This document shows, piece after piece, positions 6,523 to 7,423 of a stretch of 7,423 bases of DNA (positions within the stretch are counted from its first letter, which is position 1; each line of letters starts with the position of its first letter). The position numbers and the translations under genes are program-made. This DNA is from Cyanobacteria bacterium OH_CDB_58 (GTDB lineage Bacteria; Cyanobacteriota; Vampirovibrionia; Gastranaerophilales; Gastranaerophilaceae), in assembly GCA_023435965.1 (NCBI GenBank), contig JAEZLC010000224.1, forward strand, positions 1 through 7,423, written 5' to 3'. The notes beneath the pieces were generated by a model. That model saw nothing but the letters and a program-made list of their open reading frames with translations. It had not been told where the DNA came from and did no database searches.

Positions 6523-6527
6523 CTCCT
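6523..6527 (-). promoter_or_regulatory. Ribosome binding site of the GH77 gene
   Basis: AGGAG on the minus strand, 7 bases before ATG 6515. It fixes the start of the glucanotransferase, including its unusual N-terminal extension. Confidence 0.75.
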
Positions 6528-6604
6528 ATAAACACATTTGTTTCAAACAATGAGAATATTTTTTTTGTTAGTTTTGCAGAAAAACATTTACCATTGTTTA
6601 CCTT

Positions 6605-6633
6605 TTTATATCAAAGCATGAGAGCTTTTTGAA
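6605..6633 (-). promoter_or_regulatory. Sigma-70-type promoter candidate for the GH77 gene
   Basis: On the minus strand TTCAAA (6633-6628) and TATAAA (6610-6605) are separated by 17 bases. TG one base before the -10 gives an extended -10 (TGATATAAA). Transcription would start near 6598, leaving a leader of about 80 bases before the Shine-Dalgarno and ATG. Confidence 0.5.
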
Positions 6634-6646
6634 TTTGTTAACAAAT
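6633..6646. promoter_or_regulatory. 14-bp perfect palindrome abutting the GH77 -35 box; possible operator
   Basis: ATTTGTTAACAAAT is a perfect palindrome that overlaps the upstream edge of the malQ -35 candidate by one base. Position and symmetry suit a dimeric regulator, but the binding protein is not identifiable from the sequence. Confidence 0.35.
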
Positions 6647-6672
6647 GTTAAGAAAACGTATTCATGTCAAAG

Positions 6673-6688
6673 CCCATGAGTACATGGG
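6673..6688. repeat. Small inverted repeat (6-bp stem, 4-base loop)
   Basis: CCCATG (6673-6678) pairs with CATGGG (6683-6688) around AGTA, the only G+C-rich hairpin in the divergent region. On the plus strand only four T follow after one A, so it is a poor terminator. It could be a protein site or part of an unrecognised transcript. Confidence 0.35.
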
Positions 6689-6735
6689 ATTTTCGCCATT
6701 TAAAATAATCATCTATTTGTTGTATATACATTTTG

Positions 6736-6763
6736 TTGTACTATCTACAATCTTTGATATAAT
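6736..6763 (+). promoter_or_regulatory. Extended -10 promoter candidate for yggS
   Basis: TATAAT at 6758-6763 matches the -10 consensus and is preceded by TG with one base between (6755-6757), an extended -10. The best -35 is a weak TTGTAC (6736-6741) with a 16-base spacer. The start point would be near 6770, giving a leader of about 40 bases. The sequence CTTTGATATAA at this box also occurs at the opposing malQ promoter. Confidence 0.6.
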
Positions 6764-6811
6764 TAATTTAGTGTTTGAGAGGCACATGTTTTAGGGGGAT
6801 TCTTTTCTCAT

Positions 6812-7423
6812 ATGAGTAATATAAGAGACAACTTAGAACGCATAAAAACACAAATTGCACCTTATAATCCGAGAATAGTAGCAGTCACAAAATACTTTGA
6901 TGAAACAAAACTTGTTGAATATTACGACCTTGGTATCAGAGAATTTGGGGAAAACAGAGTACAAGATGCTTTGAGCAAGATGGACAAGCTGCCTAAAGAA
7001 ATTTTAGAAAACAGCAACTTCCATTTAATAGGACATCTTCAATCGAATAAGGTTAAATTAGCCGTTGGGAAATTCGATTTGATACACTCTGTTGATTCTT
7101 TGAAACTAGCTCAAAAGATTGACGAAGAGGCTGAAAAGCAGGGTATAATTCAAAAAGTTTTGATTCAGGTAAATAATGCGAACGAAGAGTCAAAATTCGG
7201 GTTTGATCCGGGAGAAATCAAAACTTGTTTCGCTGAGCTTTTGAAGCTAAAACACATCAAGATAGAGGGTTTGATGAATATCGCACCACTTCTTGAAGAT
7301 GAAAAAGCTTTAAGAGAATTATTTTCAAAAATCAGGCATTTAAAGGATGAATTGCAATCTGAATATAAAGTAGAATTAAGAGAGATATCCATGGGGATGA
7401 GCAATGATTATACTATTGCACTT
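6812..7423 (+). CDS. yggS: YggS/PROSC-family PLP homeostasis protein, 3'-truncated by the window
   Basis: Cytoplasmic pyridoxal-5'-phosphate-binding protein (YggS/YlmE/PLPBP, fold III barrel) that buffers PLP and keeps amino-acid and vitamin B6 pools balanced; it has no known catalytic reaction. 204 residues are present, with the frame open to the window end; the family runs to about 220-230, so roughly 20 residues are missing. Lys27 in VAVTK is the PLP-binding lysine. Other hallmarks are FGENRVQ (45-51), HLIGHLQSNK (71-80), HSVDS and SMGMSNDY (193-200), a phosphate-binding loop region. No in-frame start exists upstream, so ATG 6812 is the start, although the purine-rich AGGGGGA is 12 bases away, longer than a normal Shine-Dalgarno spacing. 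In Cyanobacteria (pipY) and Gram-positives it is often followed by pipX or sepF; what follows here is outside the window. Confidence 0.93.
   Translation, partial: MSNIRDNLERIKTQIAPYNPRIVAVTKYFDETKLVEYYDLGIREFGENRVQDALSKMDKLPKEILENSNFHLIGHLQSNKVKLAVGKFDLIHSVDSLKLAQKIDEEAEKQGIIQKVLIQVNNANEESKFGFDPGEIKTCFAELLKLKHIKIEGLMNIAPLLEDEKALRELFSKIRHLKDELQSEYKVELREISMGMSNDYTIAL

Larger units (their letters stand above)
6516..6811. other. Divergent intergenic region between malQ-like and yggS genes
   Basis: 296 bases without a supported gene. It holds a minus-strand promoter candidate, a plus-strand extended -10 promoter, a 14-bp palindrome next to the malQ -35 box, a 13-bp inverted repeat in the malQ leader (TTGTTT/AAACAA, 6538-6550), a TTTACC pair 10 bases apart (6587-6592, 6597-6602), and a TTTGTTGTA pair 16 bases apart (6716-6724, 6732-6740) flanking TGTATATACA. 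No tRNA, riboswitch or small ORF is convincing. Confidence 0.7.

Noticed and set aside
6665..6670. Perfect TTGACA on the minus strand as a -35 box for the GH77 gene
   Set aside because: No -10-like hexamer lies 15-19 bases downstream; the TTCAAA/TATAAA pair is better placed.
6673..6688. CCCATG/CATGGG hairpin as a terminator
   Set aside because: It has a short stem and a very short T-run, and it lies between divergent genes where no upstream transcript needs ending.
7165..7404. Minus-strand open frame opposite yggS
   Set aside because: It is antisense to a well-supported YggS coding frame and has no recognisable features.

Overview
The window is AT-rich bacterial chromosomal DNA with six protein genes. 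Four are complete and lie on the minus strand (2518 to 923, 3670 to 2627, 4598 to 3687, 6515 to 4677). Two are on the plus strand and are cut by the window edges (1-894 and 6812-7423). I see no rRNA, tRNA, CRISPR array, insertion sequence or phage structural gene. A gut or animal-associated member of the non-photosynthetic cyanobacterial lineage (Vampirovibrionia/Melainabacteria, Gastranaerophilales) would fit the low G+C, the Asn-rich RTX-type protein and the gene mix. That placement is inference from general impression; no marker in the window proves it.

Layout. At the left edge is the end of a drug/metabolite-type (EamA) transporter. It meets a convergent gene at a small hairpin terminator that overlaps its stop codon. 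The convergent gene encodes a 531-residue RTX-like protein. Its N-terminal half is an unbroken run of about 15 nine-residue beta-roll repeats, followed by a Thr-rich linker, a second short repeat block, and a C-terminal domain with three EF-hand-like calcium loops. Upstream of it on the same strand are a PfkB-family sugar or nucleoside kinase and a XerC/XerD-type tyrosine recombinase, only 16 bases apart and very likely co-transcribed. The RTX-like gene follows the kinase after 108 bases with no clear terminator, so it may belong to the same transcript.

Upstream of the recombinase is a 43-bp near-perfect palindrome followed by a T-run on the minus strand. It looks like the terminator of a divergent GH77 4-alpha-glucanotransferase, yet it ends only about 12 bases before the recombinase start. 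The glucanotransferase has a good Shine-Dalgarno sequence and a plausible promoter. It diverges from a yggS-type PLP-homeostasis gene across a 296-base region containing both promoters and several palindromes.

The genes do not form one obvious pathway: transport, a probably secreted or surface RTX-like protein, a kinase, chromosome-dimer-type recombination, alpha-glucan metabolism and PLP homeostasis. The least ordinary parts are the regular Asn-type beta-roll protein, the divergent GH77 enzyme and the palindrome in front of xerC.
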